Below, in pieces: positions 33,319 through 42,043 of a DNA stretch of 62,042 bases. The notes beneath the pieces were generated by a model. It was not told the DNA's origin, searched no databases, and saw only the letters and a program-made list of their open reading frames with translations. Source of the stretch: a virus; the IMG/VR virus record IMGVR_UViG_3300027969_000107, positions 1 through 62,042 of that record; one strand, written 5' to 3'. The stretch's first letter is position 1. Each line of letters opens with the position of its first letter. The translations under genes were made by a program, and so were the position numbers.

Positions 33319-34560
33319 ATGTTTGTCAATAAACTTAAAATGAATTCAGTTGCTGATGCTGTAAGTAAAATTACAGATGAAACTATTGCTGAAGCAGAAA
33401 AGGTAACCACTTCAACTGGCATGAAAGTTTATGGTTCTTCTTATGGTGATTCGGCCAAAGCACGCCGTGACCAAGTTAAGAGAGATATCGACACAATTAA
33501 AGGTCCTACAACTAAAGAGTTGACTGGTAAAGACAAAAAAGATTACGAGAAAACCAAAAGTAGATATGATGAAGCTGCCAAACCAGACTTCTTGGACATG
33601 GATAAAGATGGCGACAAGAAAGAGCCAATGAAGAAGGCAGTTGCTGATAAGAAAAAGAACGAATCGACTGAATTTAAAGCCAAACTAATTGAAGCTCTTA
33701 AAGGCAATCAACATAAGATTGACAAAAATAAAAATAATAAAATTGATTCTCAAGATTTTAAAATTCTTCGTGGCCAAAAAAATGTAGCAGAAGATTCATG
33801 TGAAGATGAAGCCAAACAAGAAGTAAAAAAGCATGAAAAAAGATTACATGGTAAAGATGGTGAAGTTTCCAAACACGTAGATAAAATGCACAAAGAAGAA
33901 GTTGAGTCAATTGAAGAAAAACACATGACTGACGCTGAAATGGCCAAGCGTGAAAAAATTGTTAAGTCAATGAAAAAAGGTTTTGCTGGATTTAGACAGC
34001 GTTATGGAAAAGATGCAAAATCTGTAATGTATGCCACAGCAACAAAACAGTCAATGAAAGAAGATGCTGTTGAAGAAGAAATTGATCCTAAAGTTCGCAC
34101 CAAAGATACACTAAAAGGTCAAGAACGAACAGCACAATCTGATGATGTTGGTCCTAATTCAAATGGTAGATCCACAAAAGTAAAATTTCGTGGAGGTCCA
34201 ATGAAAGAAGAAGTAAAAAAGTCTGACATTCCAGCTTTCTTGCGTAAGGCTCGTGGTGATAAACCATTGACAGTTGCTGATGCAAAAGCTGGAAATAAAG
34301 ATTCAATTTCTTCAAAAGAAAATTTAGCCAAAGCTCGTGGCGTTCAAGAAGGTAAACAACCTGAATCTGATACAGTTCCTTTTGTAACAAATGCGGAACA
34401 ACCTCCTTTTGATAAACCATACAAAAAAATTAGTGCTTCAGTAACAGATAAATCTGGTGCAAAACACACACCAATGTCCCGTGCTAAAGATTTGGCTCGT
34501 TCAGCTATGAAAAGAATTAAAACAGAGATGTTAGGTAAAGCTCCAGGAAATAACGGTTAA
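33319..34560 (+). CDS. Late structural/internal protein with EF-hand-like loops
   Basis: 413 residues, highly charged. DMDKDGDKKEPMKKA (about 94-108) and DKNKNNKIDSQDF (about 135-147) look like calcium-binding EF-hand or dockerin-type loops. The block MTDAEMAKREKIVKSMKKGF, RQRYGKDAKSVMYATATKQS is one I associate with virion proteins of T4-like cyanophages. IAEAE near residue 25 could be a gp21-type cleavage site. CAGGAGA precedes the start. Role inferred as virion-associated. Confidence 0.65.
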   Translation: MFVNKLKMNSVADAVSKITDETIAEAEKVTTSTGMKVYGSSYGDSAKARRDQVKRDIDTIKGPTTKELTGKDKKDYEKTKSRYDEAAKPDFLDMDKDGDKKEPMKKAVADKKKNESTEFKAKLIEALKGNQHKIDKNKNNKIDSQDFKILRGQKNVAEDSCEDEAKQEVKKHEKRLHGKDGEVSKHVDKMHKEEVESIEEKHMTDAEMAKREKIVKSMKKGFAGFRQRYGKDAKSVMYATATKQSMKEDAVEEEIDPKVRTKDTLKGQERTAQSDDVGPNSNGRSTKVKFRGGPMKEEVKKSDIPAFLRKARGDKPLTVADAKAGNKDSISSKENLAKARGVQEGKQPESDTVPFVTNAEQPPFDKPYKKISASVTDKSGAKHTPMSRAKDLARSAMKRIKTEMLGKAPGNNG

Positions 34561-34569
34561 GGTAAAAAC

Positions 34570-36537
34570 ATGGATGCAAAAAAATTAAAAATGATTGTTA
34601 AGGGTGAAAAGAAACCCACCTTTGGTACAGACCCTAATGAACCATGGTCTGTTCGTGCAGGTATCACCGAAAGTCAAAAAGGTGAACTACACGATTATCT
34701 TAAATCTCGTGGTATTAATCCAGATTTCGTCAGCAAAGACACAAAAATATCTCATGCAAAATCTTCTGAGTTTCATAAATGGAGGCGTGACCACCAGTTT
34801 GATGATCCAATTAACTATGTTTCAACTACTGTTGCCGACAAAATGAAAACACAACGGGCACAAACAGAAGAAGTTGAGCCTATCGATGAAAAAAATGTAC
34901 CAACAAGTCCAGAAAAATGGGCTCGTGCCAAGGCTGCGGCTAAATCCAAATTTGCAGTATATCCATCCGCATATGCAAATGGTTGGGCATCTAAGAAATA
35001 TAAAGCAATGGGTGGTGGATGGAAATCGGTATCTGAAAAAACGGAACAATCTGATGAATTGACATCAGAGGCATGGGACAATAGTGCAACTAAAATTAAA
35101 AAAAGTTTGAGTGCCGGTACATATAATACCAAACCAACCGCATTAGAAAGATTTCGTGCAGCTGCAGCAGTCCGAGCAAAGAAACACGATGAGATTGAGA
35201 AGAACCAATCTAAAGATGGTTCTGATATGACATCTGCTATTGACCGTTTAGAGAAACATTTAAACAAAGAAGAAACTGTCAATGAAGTTTCTGATTCAGA
35301 AGTTCAACATCACTTTGATAATTGGACAAATTCCGACCACGCTCCTTATAATAGTGATGCTGGAGATGATAATAAAGTTCACCAGTCAGCTTTAAGATAT
35401 TTGAGAGGTACCAATGTGCCAAAAGAAAAGCATGAAAAGTTGGCCATGCACATTGCTCACAAATATCATGGAAGTGGTATTGATGAAGCATCTGGTATTA
35501 GTAAAGCTAAAGAAACTTCATTTCATAAAAACTTAGATACTCTTGTTCATAAGACTTTTGGTAAAAGAAAAGATGAACTGAAAATGAAAGAGGAAGTTGT
35601 TACTGAAAAAAATGATTCTCATACACACGCTGCACATTACGAAGATCCAAAAACAGGTGAGTGGACAGGAATGAATTTGTTGATTGCAAAAGACGATGAG
35701 GATGCAATTCGTCAAGCAAATGAAAAATGTAAAGAAGGTTGCCGCCTAACAAAAGTGGAACGACACATTACTGTTAAAGAAGATGTTGAGATAGAAGAAG
35801 GTGAACATCGTCCTGGTCATCCAATGTATAAATCGGATCCTTCATTGTATAAAAAAACTCCAAAGGGTATAGCAAAAAGCCTTGCAACTCACGGAGCCAA
35901 ATATTTCTCAAATACAGATAGTGGAAATTACAGAACTACGGATAAAGAAGCACCACGATATAGAAATGAAGAAGTGGAAGAAATTGATGAACTCAAAAAG
36001 ACCACAGTATTTTCTTGGTTGAAAAAACAACCAGTTGTACCTGAGAAAAAACCAGGTATGAGTAGAAAAGACCATAACCAAAAAATTAAAACTCATAATA
36101 AGAGTTGGAATAGAGCTCTAGACCGTTTGTCTGGTTACAAACCAACATCAGAAGATGTGTTCCAAGACACACAAGCTGCAACACAAACTGCTTTTGATAT
36201 GGGAACTCAAGCTGACGATAGAGAACCAGTTTATTCCAAGAAAAAAGAAATGTCCAAATCAGCTCGTATAATTAAGTCATTATACAAGAAACACAAGATG
36301 GTCAAAGAAGATTTGTATGACCACGAAAAAGAAGATAAATCAGTAGCAAGTTATGGTAAAAAACCAAAGATGGACAAACAAGAGGTTTATGGTGATGATG
36401 ATAATCAAGCCGCTATGGTTTTAAAGGGTGGAACAACATTAACAGGTCAACCAAGAGATACTTTAGAAATCGATCCTATAATGAGAAAATCAGTAAGACC
36501 TGATAATAAAATCAGCAATCAGAAAACAGATAAATAG
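34570..36537 (+). CDS. Large charged late protein with a DUF5872-like segment
   Basis: 655 residues, Lys/Glu/His-rich and probably largely unstructured. SPEKWARAKAAAKSKFAVYP, then SAYANGWASKKYKAMGGGWK resembles the short DUF5872 motif. No enzymatic motif is found. The neighbourhood and composition match internal/scaffold-type proteins. The 5' gap to the preceding stop is nine bases. Confidence 0.62.
   Translation: MDAKKLKMIVKGEKKPTFGTDPNEPWSVRAGITESQKGELHDYLKSRGINPDFVSKDTKISHAKSSEFHKWRRDHQFDDPINYVSTTVADKMKTQRAQTEEVEPIDEKNVPTSPEKWARAKAAAKSKFAVYPSAYANGWASKKYKAMGGGWKSVSEKTEQSDELTSEAWDNSATKIKKSLSAGTYNTKPTALERFRAAAAVRAKKHDEIEKNQSKDGSDMTSAIDRLEKHLNKEETVNEVSDSEVQHHFDNWTNSDHAPYNSDAGDDNKVHQSALRYLRGTNVPKEKHEKLAMHIAHKYHGSGIDEASGISKAKETSFHKNLDTLVHKTFGKRKDELKMKEEVVTEKNDSHTHAAHYEDPKTGEWTGMNLLIAKDDEDAIRQANEKCKEGCRLTKVERHITVKEDVEIEEGEHRPGHPMYKSDPSLYKKTPKGIAKSLATHGAKYFSNTDSGNYRTTDKEAPRYRNEEVEEIDELKKTTVFSWLKKQPVVPEKKPGMSRKDHNQKIKTHNKSWNRALDRLSGYKPTSEDVFQDTQAATQTAFDMGTQADDREPVYSKKKEMSKSARIIKSLYKKHKMVKEDLYDHEKEDKSVASYGKKPKMDKQEVYGDDDNQAAMVLKGGTTLTGQPRDTLEIDPIMRKSVRPDNKISNQKTDK
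36529..36536 (+). promoter_or_regulatory. Possible late promoter variant
   Basis: GATAAATA, one mismatch to the late box, overlapping the end of the 34570 gene, 33 bases before the 36569 start. Confidence 0.4.
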
Positions 36538-36568
36538 TAACACAACCCAAGGTTAAAAGGAGAAAAAA

Positions 36569-37189
36569 ATGCCATTATGGGGAAATAACGATAGAGCAAA
36601 CAGCGAACCACTCTTTCCAGAAAATAGAGAAGTTATTCCTGTAGCTACATTAGTAACTGCCAATGCGACAGCATTAGGCACCAATGAAATTATATTTACA
36701 ACCAATCCAACCACATCCGGTATTGCAAACGGAATGTATGTTTATGCAACCGCAAATAACGGATTATCTCGTTTCTTTGATACATCTATCATTGACCAAC
36801 AAGATATTTCCTTTAAACGTGGTAACAATAGCGTTGCAGTAATCAGAACTGGTGCGGCCAACATTCGTGTTCAGTTTGCAAACAACACAGTAGCTCCAAT
36901 CGCCGCTGGTGAAACAATCTACTTTGCTACCGCAATTAATCACGGCACAAATGCAGCTTCACGTTTTGCTAACGACACAATCTTGGTAACATCCACTCGT
37001 TTAGCAAATACTTTGATTGCTGGTGCAAACAACGGTGTTCATACTGGTTGGAATCGTTTTACATACAAAGTAAACAACGATGGTACTAAGCGTCAATTAA
37101 GAGAAACTTTAGTTGTTATTGCAGCTCCAACTGCATTGAACGTAAGTTCTGGTAACACAAGCACAAACTCTGTGTTCCAAGGTGTTTAA
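36569..37189 (+). CDS. Putative virion structural protein
   Basis: 206 residues starting MPLWGNNDRANSEPLFPENR. The W-G-N-x-D-x-A-N-S opening is typical of a family of virion proteins in cyanophage/pelagiphage T4-likes. The remainder is Asn/Thr/Ala-rich beta structure without lysine-rich segments, unlike its neighbours. A strong AAAAGGAGAAAA site suggests high expression. Its stop overlaps the next start. Confidence 0.75.
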   Translation: MPLWGNNDRANSEPLFPENREVIPVATLVTANATALGTNEIIFTTNPTTSGIANGMYVYATANNGLSRFFDTSIIDQQDISFKRGNNSVAVIRTGAANIRVQFANNTVAPIAAGETIYFATAINHGTNAASRFANDTILVTSTRLANTLIAGANNGVHTGWNRFTYKVNNDGTKRQLRETLVVIAAPTALNVSSGNTSTNSVFQGV

Positions 37190-37650
37190 TGTTGGGATTT
37201 AAACAATTTGTTGTAGAAGGAAATGATTTAATAATTCCTACTGCACAGATTATGAAAAGTGGTTCGAACTTGGCGGACAAGATAACCCGCCAAGAATTGA
37301 ACCGCAACCTAGCGTTAGCTGTAAGTGGAAATCATATGAATCCATATTCTGCTTGGGTTCGTGCAAGTAAAGTATTAGTTTTATATGGCATTACTCTCCC
37401 AAAAGTAGTATTTCATGATTTAGATGCTGGTGAAGAAATTATTCATATCGACCAATTCGGTGCTCGCTCGGGTGCCGAATTGAATGGTACAGTAGAGAAG
37501 TTGAATAATTTAGATGAAGTTAAACATTATTTTTATTTTTCATATGAAACAGATGATAATGGTTATTACGATGTTGAAGCGATGATTTCTGATGAAAATG
37601 AATTAGATGATTATCTTTCTTCAGAGGAACCAGACATAGAAGAAGAATGA
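37189..37650 (+). CDS. Hypothetical protein with CTS-like N-terminus
   Basis: 153 residues. MLGFKQFVVEG matches the capsid-targeting pattern M-x-x-F-K-x-F-V-x-E. The central region (MNPYSAWVRASKVLVLYGIT) is conserved-looking; the tail is acidic and ends EEPDIEEE. Function unknown. Confidence 0.7.
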   Translation: MLGFKQFVVEGNDLIIPTAQIMKSGSNLADKITRQELNRNLALAVSGNHMNPYSAWVRASKVLVLYGITLPKVVFHDLDAGEEIIHIDQFGARSGAELNGTVEKLNNLDEVKHYFYFSYETDDNGYYDVEAMISDENELDDYLSSEEPDIEEE

Positions 37651-37654
37651 CAGA

Positions 37655-38041
37655 ATGATTGATAATTTAAATGATGATAATTTTTTGATATATGCAATGA
37701 AATGTTATAATTCACCACATTGTATCATGTCTGAATTTGAAAGTGATATTAAACGAACCAAATATTTGAAGCGTTTATTTCGTAGATATAAAATTACCAA
37801 ATCTCTCAAAGAGAGGTTGATATTAAATCATATCATTTTATTGAATAATGTTTTTGGTCCAGAACACACGGCAAGAATATTATTTTATAAAATAGACGAG
37901 AGAGATTATGATATACTCAAAACTTTCTTGTCATATTTAAATATTGTACCAGAAATGGTTTATGGAATTAGAGATAAAAACATTTCGATTGTAGAAATAC
38001 CAATAGACGTTAATGTCGCAGAGATATTGAGGCAAATATGA
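37655..38041 (+). CDS. Conserved T4-like protein (DUF7207-like)
   Basis: 128 residues, helical: DNFLIYAMKCYNSPHCIMSE, TKYLKRLFRRYKI, LILNHIILLNNVFG, ILFYKIDERDYDILKTFLSY. This layout is recurrent in cyanophage T4-likes near internal proteins. Function unknown. It overlaps the next start (ATGA). Confidence 0.72.
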   Translation: MIDNLNDDNFLIYAMKCYNSPHCIMSEFESDIKRTKYLKRLFRRYKITKSLKERLILNHIILLNNVFGPEHTARILFYKIDERDYDILKTFLSYLNIVPEMVYGIRDKNISIVEIPIDVNVAEILRQI

Positions 38042-38358
38042 AAACATTTAAACAGTTTGTAACCGAAGAATACTTAGACGAAAAATCTCCAGCATGGCAA
38101 CGAGCCGCCGGTAAAGATCCAGAAGGTGGTTTAAATCGTAAAGGTATTGCCTCTTATCGTAGAGAAAATCCAGGTTCTAAATTATCGATGGCTGTTACAA
38201 CAAAACCATCTAAACTAAAACCAGGTTCTAAATCAGCCAATCGTAGAAAATCATTTTGTGCTAGAATGGGTGGCATGAAGAAACGATTAACATCCGCTAA
38301 GACAGCAAATGATCCGGATAGCCGCATCAACAAAGCTTTAAGAAAGTGGAATTGCTGA
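38038..38358 (+). CDS. Small basic protein with CTS-like N-terminus (DUF6321-like)
   Basis: 106 residues. MKTFKQFVTEEYLDE is almost the T4 internal-protein CTS (MKTYQEFIAE). It is followed by GKDPEGGLNRKGIASYRREN and RRKSFCARMGGMKKRL, a basic Arg/Lys/Cys segment known from phage DUF6321-type proteins, suggesting DNA association in the capsid. Confidence 0.75.
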   Translation: MKTFKQFVTEEYLDEKSPAWQRAAGKDPEGGLNRKGIASYRRENPGSKLSMAVTTKPSKLKPGSKSANRRKSFCARMGGMKKRLTSAKTANDPDSRINKALRKWNC

Positions 38359-38966
38359 TGAAATCATTTAAACAATATCTTGGTGAAGATTTACGCCAAT
38401 GGTTTAAACAGAAGTGGGTTCGTATGGACACCAAAGGTAATATTAAAGGTGACTGTGCAAGAGAACCGGGTGAAGGCAAACCAAAGTGTTTACCTCAAGC
38501 AAAAGCTCATGCAATTGGTAAAGAAGCTCGTGCTAGTGCTGCTCAAAGAAAGCGTAGAGAAGATCCAAATCCAGAACGCCGTGGTGCACCAATCAATGTA
38601 AAGACCGAAGAAACTTTCCTTGAGAAGTGGTCACAAAAATACAAAAAAAGTATTAACTGTAATAATCCTAAAGGATTTTCTCAAAAGGCACATTGTCAAG
38701 GTCGAGAAAAAAATGAAGAAGTTGATGAAGCCTGTTGGGATGGATACACAGCAAAAGGTATGAAGAAAAAAGGCAACCGTATGGTACCTAATTGTGTCAA
38801 AGAAGATGGTGCGATGGGTGGTTCTGCTGGTCCAACGAATGTGGTTAGTAGCGGTGCAATTGCTGGTACAGGACGACCCAATGGTGGAGAACCAGGTGTT
38901 TATTTACCCCGTAGAAAGAAAAGTCCTGTTATGATGTCTATCAGGAGAAAATCTCCAAAGGCTTAA
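38358..38966 (+). CDS. Basic protein with CTS-like N-terminus
   Basis: 202 residues from ATG 38358 (the upstream GTG reading is rejected because ATG overlaps the previous stop). MKSFKQYLGED is CTS-like. LRQWFKQKWVRMDTKGNIKG, then CAREPGEGKPKCLPQAKAHA and an AAQRKRREDPNPERRGAP stretch form a conserved Cys/Arg-rich unit; a second Cys region (CWDGYTAKGMKKKG) follows. Probably an internal DNA-binding protein. Confidence 0.72.
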   Translation: MKSFKQYLGEDLRQWFKQKWVRMDTKGNIKGDCAREPGEGKPKCLPQAKAHAIGKEARASAAQRKRREDPNPERRGAPINVKTEETFLEKWSQKYKKSINCNNPKGFSQKAHCQGREKNEEVDEACWDGYTAKGMKKKGNRMVPNCVKEDGAMGGSAGPTNVVSSGAIAGTGRPNGGEPGVYLPRRKKSPVMMSIRRKSPKA

Positions 38967-38967
38967 T

Positions 38968-39465
38968 ATGTGGTTTTTATCATTCATACCTGATTTGATT
39001 TTACAATGGGCAATACATGGTCTAGTCATTCTTGGACTTGTATTAACATTTATAGGATCACTTGTTAGATTTATACCTGTTATTCAACCATATGCTTTGA
39101 TTGGTAGACAGTTAGGTATAGTGTTGTTGATAGTTGGTGTATTCTTTGAAGGAGGATATGCAACTGAAATGTCGTATCGTGCTAGAATAGCCGAAATGCA
39201 AGCAAAAATTAAAGAAGCAGAAATTAAGTCTGCTAAAGTTAATCAAAAATTAACAAATGAATTAGATAAAAAAAGAAGTGAAATTAAAGATAGGGTGAAA
39301 AACAATGCAAAAGATATTCAAGCGCAACGGCAAAATATTGATGCTGAGTGCCGTCTGTCTGATACTGCTTGGATGCTCTACAACCGTTCCATTGACTCAA
39401 AAGTTTCCACAGGCACCACAAGTCTTGATGGAACCACCACCAAGTCTAAAACAACTCCCCGATAA
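38968..39465 (+). CDS. Putative i-spanin (inner-membrane spanin)
   Basis: 165 residues: two hydrophobic segments (about 5-30 and 47-66), then a charged coiled coil (about 70-120) suited to the periplasm. The o-spanin frame starts inside its 3' third, the classical embedded/overlapping arrangement of Rz/Rz1. Two rather than one TM helix is unusual. Confidence 0.62.
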   Translation: MWFLSFIPDLILQWAIHGLVILGLVLTFIGSLVRFIPVIQPYALIGRQLGIVLLIVGVFFEGGYATEMSYRARIAEMQAKIKEAEIKSAKVNQKLTNELDKKRSEIKDRVKNNAKDIQAQRQNIDAECRLSDTAWMLYNRSIDSKVSTGTTSLDGTTTKSKTTPR

Positions 39466-39598
39466 TAAAAAAACACTAACAGATTTGTTAGACAATGCCA
39501 ATGAAAATTATGGCATTTATTTTGACGTTCTGGAAAGATATAAATCTTGGCAAGAGTGGTATATTCAACAAAAACAAATTTACGAAAGTGTGAAATGA
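39305..39598 (+). CDS. Putative o-spanin lipoprotein
   Basis: 97 residues. A signal sequence with lipobox LILLGCST (Cys about residue 24) is followed by a Pro-rich stretch and a short helix. It overlaps the i-spanin gene in another frame by 161 bases and ends on the ATGA of the nuclease gene. It would anchor in the outer membrane and fuse membranes at lysis. Confidence 0.68.
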   Translation: MQKIFKRNGKILMLSAVCLILLGCSTTVPLTQKFPQAPQVLMEPPPSLKQLPDNKKTLTDLLDNANENYGIYFDVLERYKSWQEWYIQQKQIYESVK

Positions 39599-40032
39599 AA
39601 AAACTATTAATTGCATTAATGTTGATTACTTCAACAACAGTATTTGCACAGAAACAAAAAGAAGGCGTAACCTATAATGCAACCATCACCAGAGTTATTG
39701 ATGGCGATACTGTTGCATTTCAAGCATTATGGTTACCAGATCCATTGAAGAAAGAATTGTCAATTCGTGTATTTGGTGTAGATACACCAGAAAAAGGATT
39801 CAGAGCACAATGTCCATCAGAAGATGCTCGTGGGCAAGCAGCAACGGCATTTACCAAGAGTTTGATTAATGGTGCCACTACACGACAGGTTGTATTGATG
39901 GATTGGGACAAATATGGTGGTCGAGTATTGGGTGATGTATTGTTAGATGGTAAATCATTACGCAGTATGTTGATACAACAAGGTTATGCAAGAGAATATT
40001 ATGGTGAAGCTAAAACAAGCTGGTGTAACTAA
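39595..40032 (+). CDS. Secreted staphylococcal-nuclease-like thermonuclease
   Basis: 145 residues from ATG 39595. A Sec signal peptide (MKKLLIALMLITSTTVFA) precedes an SNase domain: ATITRVIDGDTVAF, RVFGVDTPEKG (catalytic Arg and Glu) and DKYGGRVLGDVLLDGKSL (second Arg). It probably acts in the periplasm, degrading DNA or RNA during lysis. Overlaps the o-spanin stop. Confidence 0.88.
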   Translation: MKKLLIALMLITSTTVFAQKQKEGVTYNATITRVIDGDTVAFQALWLPDPLKKELSIRVFGVDTPEKGFRAQCPSEDARGQAATAFTKSLINGATTRQVVLMDWDKYGGRVLGDVLLDGKSLRSMLIQQGYAREYYGEAKTSWCN

Positions 40033-40033
40033 T

Positions 40034-40441
40034 ATGAAAAAACAACTTTTAATTTGTATTTGTGCTTTACAACTTTCTGGATGTGCATTGTTTGATGCTT
40101 ACTTTATGGCCAAATATGATACAACAGAATATTCATTGGTAAATCAAATTAAAACTAAAGCACAAGTGGCTGAAGAAAATTGTGCTAATCATATTTTAGT
40201 TATTACACAGGTAAATGACCTGTATAATAGTGCTTTAGAGTTCAAAAATTTCACAGTATATATTCCTCGAAATGAAGATGCTGCGAAATTATCTGCCAAA
40301 TTATTTACTTTAACCAAAGATGCAAGAGATTACTTCAATAAAGCTGATAAAATATCACCTATTTTTTGTAAAGTAAAACTACAACAAATTGAAAAATCTG
40401 CTGAAACCATTCAACAAGCACTAGGGAGTAAACCAAGATGA
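40034..40441 (+). CDS. Small lipoprotein
   Basis: 135 residues from ATG 40034 (earlier in-frame starts lie inside the nuclease gene). Signal peptide with lipobox LQLSGCAL, then a helical domain. It lies within the lysis cassette; function unknown. Overlaps the next start by four bases. Confidence 0.65.
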   Translation: MKKQLLICICALQLSGCALFDAYFMAKYDTTEYSLVNQIKTKAQVAEENCANHILVITQVNDLYNSALEFKNFTVYIPRNEDAAKLSAKLFTLTKDARDYFNKADKISPIFCKVKLQQIEKSAETIQQALGSKPR

Positions 40442-40644
40442 ACCCACAAGAACTACAAAACTTATGTGACCAGTATAAAGCCATGGTGGACGCTGGAAGT
40501 ATCACTAAGGAAGAGTATCTCCAACTACTTTTAGGTATAAATATCATGGAGGGAATTAACGAGGATGCAGAAGGCCTCCAGTTAAAAGAAACCTTGAATA
40601 CTATTTTAAACGCTGCCGTAGCGGCCGCATCATTAATGGCTTAA
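40438..40644 (+). CDS. Small helical protein of the lysis cassette
   Basis: 68 residues: MNPQELQNLCDQYKAMVDAG, SITKEEYLQLLLGI and an alanine-rich end (LNAAVAAASLMA). It resembles small phage proteins with an EEYxQLLxG motif found next to endolysins. Function unknown. Confidence 0.6.
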   Translation: MNPQELQNLCDQYKAMVDAGSITKEEYLQLLLGINIMEGINEDAEGLQLKETLNTILNAAVAAASLMA

Positions 40645-40645
40645 A

Positions 40646-41269
40646 ATGGAACTGACAAAAGAACAACTAAAACAATTATTACCAAAGAATCCATACATTG
40701 ACAACTGGTATGGTGCTCTTTCACAATTGTTGCCAGATTACGAAATCAATACACCACAACGTATTGCGGCCTTTATTGCCCAATGCGCTCACGAATCTGG
40801 TGAGTTCACCACACTCAAGGAAAATCTAAACTACAGAGCAGTTACACTCCGTAAGATATTTCCAAAGTATTTCCCTACTGATGAGATTGCCAATCATTAC
40901 GCCAGCCTTCCAAACAAACAGGAAGCGATTGCCAATAAGGTCTACGCTAATCGTATGGGTAATGGAGATGAAGCGTCTGGTGATGGTTTCCGTTACTGTG
41001 GTCGTGGTTTAATCCAATTGACTGGTAAGAGTAATTACCAATCGTTTGCAGATAGTCTGGAAATGAATGTTGAAGATGTGCCAGAATATTTACAAACATT
41101 TGAAGGTGCTGCACAATCAGCTTGCTGGTTTTGGGAATCAAACAACCTAAACCAATGGGCGGATAAAGAAGATATCTTAACATTAACTAAACGTATCAAT
41201 GGTGGTACGATTGGACTTGATGATAGAATTGCACATTATGAGCACGCTAAACATATTTTAGGAACATAA
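40646..41269 (+). CDS. Endolysin, glycoside hydrolase family 19
   Basis: 207 residues, no signal peptide. RIAAFIAQCAHESGEFTTLK carries the catalytic Glu (HESGEF), NLNYRAVTLRKIFPKYFPT follows, and GFRYCGRGLIQLTGKSNYQ is the GH19 signature. It cleaves peptidoglycan after holin-mediated release; one base separates it from the next gene. Confidence 0.93.
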   Translation: MELTKEQLKQLLPKNPYIDNWYGALSQLLPDYEINTPQRIAAFIAQCAHESGEFTTLKENLNYRAVTLRKIFPKYFPTDEIANHYASLPNKQEAIANKVYANRMGNGDEASGDGFRYCGRGLIQLTGKSNYQSFADSLEMNVEDVPEYLQTFEGAAQSACWFWESNNLNQWADKEDILTLTKRINGGTIGLDDRIAHYEHAKHILGT

Positions 41270-41270
41270 T

Positions 41271-41648
41271 ATGGAATTGGAACAAATCAAAGAAAAGATG
41301 AGTGCTGGCGAAGCCAAAGGTGCGCTGATTGAAAAGGTAACATTTGCAGTATTGCCCATCATGTTTGCCTGTGTGGTATACTTGATGAACGCTTTGTCTA
41401 GTGTCAATCATCAGTTGACCATTCTCGAAAGCAAGATGCAGTTGGTGGTGACATCAGACAACAAACAAGCACCAAACATGGGTGCTGAACTGGCTCGTGA
41501 AAAACTACGCCAAGACTTTATGCAACAGAATACAGAAGCACTAGCAAGAAGCGGTGCCAACAAAGCAGTGCTTGACACATTGGTATGGCGTGTTCAAGAG
41601 TTGGAAAAGCACAAAGAAAAACAAACTGCCAATGTTGGGAAGAAATAA
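41271..41648 (+). CDS. Membrane protein of the lysis cassette
   Basis: 125 residues. A single TM segment (about 25-44, FAVLPIMFACVVYLMNALSS) precedes a coiled coil (ESKMQLV ... ELEKHKEKQ). It may be a holin partner or antiholin; two bases separate it from the 3-TM holin gene. Confidence 0.62.
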   Translation: MELEQIKEKMSAGEAKGALIEKVTFAVLPIMFACVVYLMNALSSVNHQLTILESKMQLVVTSDNKQAPNMGAELAREKLRQDFMQQNTEALARSGANKAVLDTLVWRVQELEKHKEKQTANVGKK

Positions 41649-41650
41649 TC

Positions 41651-42034
41651 ATGGCCGATATTAAAAAAGACGAAGATTGGATGCAAAAAAGATGGCGTCC
41701 TGCCATGGGTTGGATGTATATGATTGTTTGTATGATGGACATGGTTATATTTCCTATTTTGTGGAGCATACTACAAGCATTAAATCACGGCCAAGTCAAC
41801 AATCAATGGCAACCATTAACACTACAAGGTGCAGGATTATTTCATCTTGCTATGGGTGCAGTTCTTGGTATTGCTGCTTTTGGTAGAACACAAGAGAAGG
41901 TGGCTGGTACTGCTGCAAACAATATGCAGACACCCGCACCCGTATCAAGTTTTGTTGCACCAACACCTACGCCAATGCCAACAACCATGAGTGGAAAGTT
42001 TGCTCCACCACCGGCATCACAACCTGAACTATAA
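41651..42034 (+). CDS. Holin of the 3-TM GTA-type family
   Basis: 127 residues from ATG 41651. WMQKRWRPAMGWMYMIVCMM is the hallmark opening of the GTA_holin_3TM family, followed by hydrophobic segments (VIFPILWSILQAL, GLFHLAMGAVLGIAAFG) and a Pro-rich tail. It would permeabilise the inner membrane for the GH19 endolysin. Confidence 0.8.
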   Translation: MADIKKDEDWMQKRWRPAMGWMYMIVCMMDMVIFPILWSILQALNHGQVNNQWQPLTLQGAGLFHLAMGAVLGIAAFGRTQEKVAGTAANNMQTPAPVSSFVAPTPTPMPTTMSGKFAPPPASQPEL

Positions 42035-42043
42035 GGAATCAAA

